From Metaphire vulgaris (lineage: Eukaryota; Annelida; Clitellata; Crassiclitellata; Megascolecidae): a stretch of 64,000 bases of DNA. The notes beneath the pieces are model-generated. The model worked only from the letters and a program-made list of their open reading frames with translations. It did not search any database and was not told the DNA's origin. Position numbers and translations under genes: made by a program. Positions 56,401 to 62,400 of this stretch are shown here, piece after piece (position 1 is the first letter of the stretch; every line of letters begins with the position of its first letter). The stretch lies in the NCBI GenBank assembly GCA_018105865.1, contig CM030832.1, positions 16,003,019-16,067,018 on the forward strand, in the 5' to 3' direction.

Positions 56401-59400
56401 AGTTTAAAACTTGTATGTTCACATTTTCACATGAACGCCTTTCCCCCAAATTAAATACCTCGATTGGGGACGACTTGAAAAAATTAAATCCCCCTGCAAC
56501 GGGTTAACGCCAAAATATTATCAATATTACTCGTGAAGCGGTCCTCTGCTGAACTGAATGCAGCCTACTGCTGTCAATTATCATTTAGAATCTAAATTCA
56601 TTAATTATTATTTATAGAAAGAAATTTCACTTGTTGCCTGAAATGTTAAGTGGCATGTCAGCTCAGCTTCAAATATCTGTCTATGGGCCAGCTGATTTGA
56701 AAAATAAGCACTAGTTAGGACTGAGGTAAAAAGAATTTAGAGACATGTTTTATCAATCTAAATATAAAATGTAATTTTGAAATCATAAAAATGCTCCTGA
56801 ATATATAGAAAGACCAAAACAAGATTAGAAGACATCATGACATAGAAAGTCAAAGCTTTTTCAAAAAGATAAAAACAGCAAAACAATAAATTGAAGCCAA
56901 ATTTAAACTGCAAATTTAACAACAGAGATTTTGTTACTTACAACAGCAAGGTCAATGTCTGGTCGTCCATTAATGGTGATGGTCGCATACGATCCATCAA
57001 TGGTAAATTCTTTTGGATTTCCATATGAGTCGATCACTGCCTGACGACACAAGGAACTAAAGACATGACAACACATTACAATAGCATCCATTCGAGTGAA
57101 TCTATAACATCATTGAAAACAGTCTACTCGTCACATCATTAATATAACACACAACAGCACCAAACACCTATAAACATCTTTTAACAGACTTGAATAAAAA
57201 TGTAACAATTATATTATATAAAAATATCATTAACAATCAACGGCAATACTACCAAGCATAAATGATCTGTCACTAAAACTAGAAGGTGGTTTTCATATAC
57301 TGAACATAATGATATCTTATCTTTCCTGTGCCACTTATATTTAGGTTTCAAACAATGCTTGAGTATTAGTAACCAGTCAACCTTAGACTACAAAATTCAA
57401 ATCATAGCAAAGCAATGTCTTAGCAGGGGTGTCCAACCTTTTCTGCCAGAGGGCGACACGAGCAATTTTACAAGAATTGAAGGGCCAGATTAGTGACAAA
57501 TAACAAAGTCATTCAAAATGAATAACTTATGTTCAACATCAACATTTCACATTGTACAAAATTCACTAATTCCGGATTTGTGATTTGTGAATAGTTATAT
57601 ATTGTATATTTTAAGACCAAATATTTATGATACAAAATCTATTATACCAGAATCTCAAACTTAGTGGGAAATCTGGCACTGCTTTTGTTTGCACAAGTAC
57701 CGGTAGTCAATATCTGCTCCAATTTGAGAAATTCTTAGCATTGATGTCATCTACAAGAGAAGACCTTGAGCTTGGTTTTGCATTTTTCATTCTTGTTCTC
57801 ATTAAGTTTGAATTTGTGCATTACCTCTTTAACAGCATCAAATATGTCTATACCAGTTGCTGTGCCTTCATTGAACAATATCAAGCATTTCCTTGAGTAC
57901 ATAAATCTCCTTATTAACACCTCTGACGAAAATTGCTAGTTGATCAGTGTCACTTATGTCTGTGCTTTCATCAAGTGCCTGACTATAAAACTTGCATGCT
58001 ACAAGTGTCATAGTTAATTAAGGTCTTTTCAATGCTAGTAGCGTCAACTCTTTGAGCAACAGCCTGCCAAAAAATAGTAAGATTTACCACAATTTTGACT
58101 TACTACCTGGGCAGGCCATTACAGCAAATTTCTCATACTCACCATCTGAAAACGTCTTTCTTGTCTCAGCTATTGCTTCTGCTACTAAGAAGCTGATCTT
58201 TGTAGCTGCTTCAGAATTCTTTCTTGCTATTTTGAAGACAGATTCTTGTCCAACAATACCTTGTTTCAATGAATTTATGTGATAAGTATGGAGTTGACTG
58301 ACATGCTTTGTTTTGTAATGTTGTATTCCTTATTGACAGCAATGGTTTCTTGGAAAATCAAGCATAAAATAGCTCCAAATTGTTCCACAACCTAAAAATC
58401 CTGTGTCCACAAACTCTTGAAAGAACGATTTTCAGAGATCTTACGTTTTTATGACAATAATTACGAGCTGAGAGAAATGAAATTTTTGACCAATTTTTGA
58501 AAGGCTTGGCGGGCCAAATAAAAAGGCTTGGCAGGCCACATTCTAGTCCGCAGGCCACGGGTTGGATACCCCCGTCTTAGAGTATAGGTAACACAGCAGT
58601 CAAATATTTGCATGACAATATTAACAGTAAGTGCAGCTGGTCAGGAATTGGAAAAATATATTTCAGCAGTAGTGTAATAAAAATGGCAATATGAACTCAT
58701 AACCATTTATACATTAATAATATTAAATGCAAGTAGACTTTGCAAGAGAAATAAATTTTGTGCAATGCTAATGCAACCATACAAGTTTTAAGCGCTGAAA
58801 TGTTGACATGAAACTCTTTGATTACCGGTACATGTTTTACAATTAAGCCACAAGAGAATACACATCCATAGCATAATTTATTTTAAAAATTTCAATTTGA
58901 CTTTACACAAGCTGATTGACTGATTACCTGTATGGGCAACCAGGAAGTTTGAGAGATCCACGGTCACGTCCCCCAGAAGTCACAACATCCACATCCAGTT
59001 CCTGCAATCTTCCTGTTGCTTGACTGTAATACTGGATTATAAAGATGTATTTCCCTGATGTTCTTACAGGCAGATTCAAGGTCAGAGATGTCTTCACATA
59101 AAAAATTACATAATTACAACACAATGAATGGTCAGGCCTAAACAATTCTAATGCTATTGGCAAATACCGGTATAACTTTGACCTTTTTACTCATAATGGC
59201 ATAAAAGTAGGAAACCTGTTGATTGTTGAGATAGGCCAAATCACGAACACCAAACTTGTCTGATATACTGCGATCAGGATACGTCTGAGTCCGATCACGT
59301 TCCGATCCACCAACCCTGGTCACACCAGTTTCACCACGAACTGAAGAATATACGCTCACGTTGACGTACACGAAATGCTTACATCTAAAGACAATCAAAA

Positions 59401-62400
59401 CCCAACGTTACCTCATAACATTCAAATAAATCATATTGAATGCATTACAGCCAAAGCAATACAAATGCAACGCGGCCCATTCAAAACCATGCAGAATAAT
59501 GACGCTGTACTCAGCTAAGTAATTAACGGTCAAGGCAAACTATAATCTTACTAACATTTCACCAGTTGAAGGCACAGCACAAGGAATGCTGATTTTCTCC
59601 TGCAAGATGGTTGCTTCGTAGTAGGCTTGTGGCAAAAGAACTAGATAATCCTAAAAAACACAAGGCATTTATAAAATACATGAAGCAATGCCTAAAATGC
59701 TGTCTAAACAAATCTTTTGGTTCATTTAGAGTTCAAATGAAAAATCCTACAAAAAATCCTTTTATTTGGCAAACCCCTATTATCCATCTATACATAATCC
59801 CTAAATTAAATGAAAACATATATTTTAATAAGATTGTAATTTGTTTTAAAATGTATGACAAATAACAGCCAACAGTAAAATTACTGAACAAAAGTAAAAA
59901 AACTTTAAATTTACACCATGAAATAAATACAATTACAACAGAACTGTAACACAACATACGACAAAGAGTGCTTCTGGCACTTTCAGTGAGATCGACCATC
60001 TGCCAGGATTCAACACAAAAGCGGAATTAACTCCGCCGCTTGACACTGTCACAAGTTCTGGCTGACGAGCAATAGGAAAAGTAACAGGTTTAGTCTGTGG
60101 AGTGTCACTCGAAGACTCCGGGACTGCCAACACCTCAGCTGCAATGCTATGGTCACTTGGATTGACAAACCGATATACGATACGATAAAGACTTGGCTTA
60201 CGGATGTCGACATCCACCACGACTTCATCCTAGAAATCAATCAATCACAGCCTACTATGTCAATACCATAAAAACTTTAAAGTACTTCACCAATGAAGTC
60301 CTAAAATATAACAAGGCTCATTAGTTTACAATATGTTCTGTGTTCGTCTTCCAGCCAGCCAAAATTATATAAACCTAAGTGCAGCTTATGTGATCATGTG
60401 AATACCATATCAACTAATTGCCAGAACCTGAATTTTGGAGAAAATAGCATATCCTTTCCAAGAGTAGTCAGGGAAGGTCCGTGAATCAAATCCATAACGG
60501 ACTGCGCCACCAGATGGTGTATGACCATCTTCGAGTTCGTACATGATGTGGTAGAGAGACGGAAAGTAATGGGTAGCGATGGGGCTGCAAACAATTTAGA
60601 CATAATAAATTACACAAAATATGTTAAAAAGAACTACATTCAAACCAATAAAGTTCATATGTCAATTAATCTCTTATTCTTTTATAAGCCCTTAACAATA
60701 AATATTTAACCAAAATCACACTATAGGATAACTAATACACATTGTGAATTCCAAGAACATTAAAAGCATAAGCATATCTTAGCTGTAGAGTGCATTAAAA
60801 TGAAAAAGCAGGTCTTTGATTTTTCAAAAGCCACTATATACCGGTAATAAAAGGAATTTTACTTTTCACATTTTTTCCCATTGACTCTAGGTTTACAGTT
60901 GCACTGTCCTGAAGTCTTTTCACAGTTCTGATCCAGCGATCCACCAACATCACACTTACATGCTAATAGTAACAAGCAAATCAGCAAACAATTATATCAT
61001 TTTGGAATTTTCATTGCAGTACAAATAGTTCTATTGTATTAGCTCTGTACTACCTCTCCACAGAATCCACAAACACTTTTAACAATCTTACTGAAAGCTC
61101 TGTACTACCTCTCCACAGAATCTACAAACACTTTTAACAATCTTACTGAAACTCTGATAAATAGCTATAAAACTGATCAACTAAAAAGGCAATTAGAAAA
61201 ATTTAGACTAAACTAAAAATATTTGTCATTAATTCCACAGGAGGACCTCACTGGCACTACAGAAGTTTCTAAAGTTCTCAAGTATGGACATTTAGAAATT
61301 TCAAAATGAGGGCTGACACTATTTGCAATTTAGAAGAAAATCATGATTTGTCATTCAAGTATAAGCTCAACGAACATATCTGTCAAACTTGGAAACTTCA
61401 AGAAACTTGCTATTAAGGTCAACTCATTTTGTTGACTATTAAAAAGCATCAGTCAATTCTACAAAATTGTAGCCATTTTATCCAATAAAATGCAAGACAT
61501 AGCATGCACACTCCCAGTTTAAAATAAAGCAATCAATGTGCTACGAGTATGTTTCAAATGTCTCCCAGTTCTCCTAAATATTTGACATATAGGCCAGCTT
61601 AAAAACAACAGCCGATATTGAATGCGATAGCACTTGATAACCACCATTATTGTGATACAAACAGAAAAGCCCATTACAAAATTACACCAATATCTAATTC
61701 TATTATATGCTCAATTATTAAGCATAGAGAGGTCTTCCAGCAGCCTGTGGTAAATGTTTTATGACCGTCAAAACAAGTTCTGTGCCTAAGAATATTCTCT
61801 TAATGACAAGCCTTGAGTGCTTTCAATCTGAAACACAATGACTGAGCAAATTAAATGCATTATGGTTCTATAACACCCTACTAAAAATTCCTGTACAGCA
61901 TTTATAATTTATAGGAGCAATCTTCCATCAAAGAAAAAAATCAAGATTACACATTGACTTCTATGACCCAGAGTTTCAAGCTAAGACTAACCCAATTCTT
62001 CAAAGTTCTAACAACTCAACTACATGCCATGTAAGTGCTTACAAACCTACCTTGACAGCCAAACACATTAGATTCCTGAAGATTGTAAGTTCCGTCAGCA
62101 CATTCATTACATCTTATGCTGTTGACAAATGGTTTGCAAACACACTGACCAGTGACCACATCACAGACTCGACTTCCACCATTTGTTCCACGCGTGTCAC
62201 ATCCACAGTCTGCAAAGAGCGCCACTTGAATTATTTTACCTTGAACCATAGGTATGAATTACAGTCCCGATAAATAAAACAGACAAAAAGCCTCTTCAAA
62301 GCTACTACCGTAATAAGATCAAATGAGTACAAACGATTTCTTGTGCCTCCATTTTATACAACATGAAGCTAAAACACTAAATGAAAAAAAACTGAAGAAT

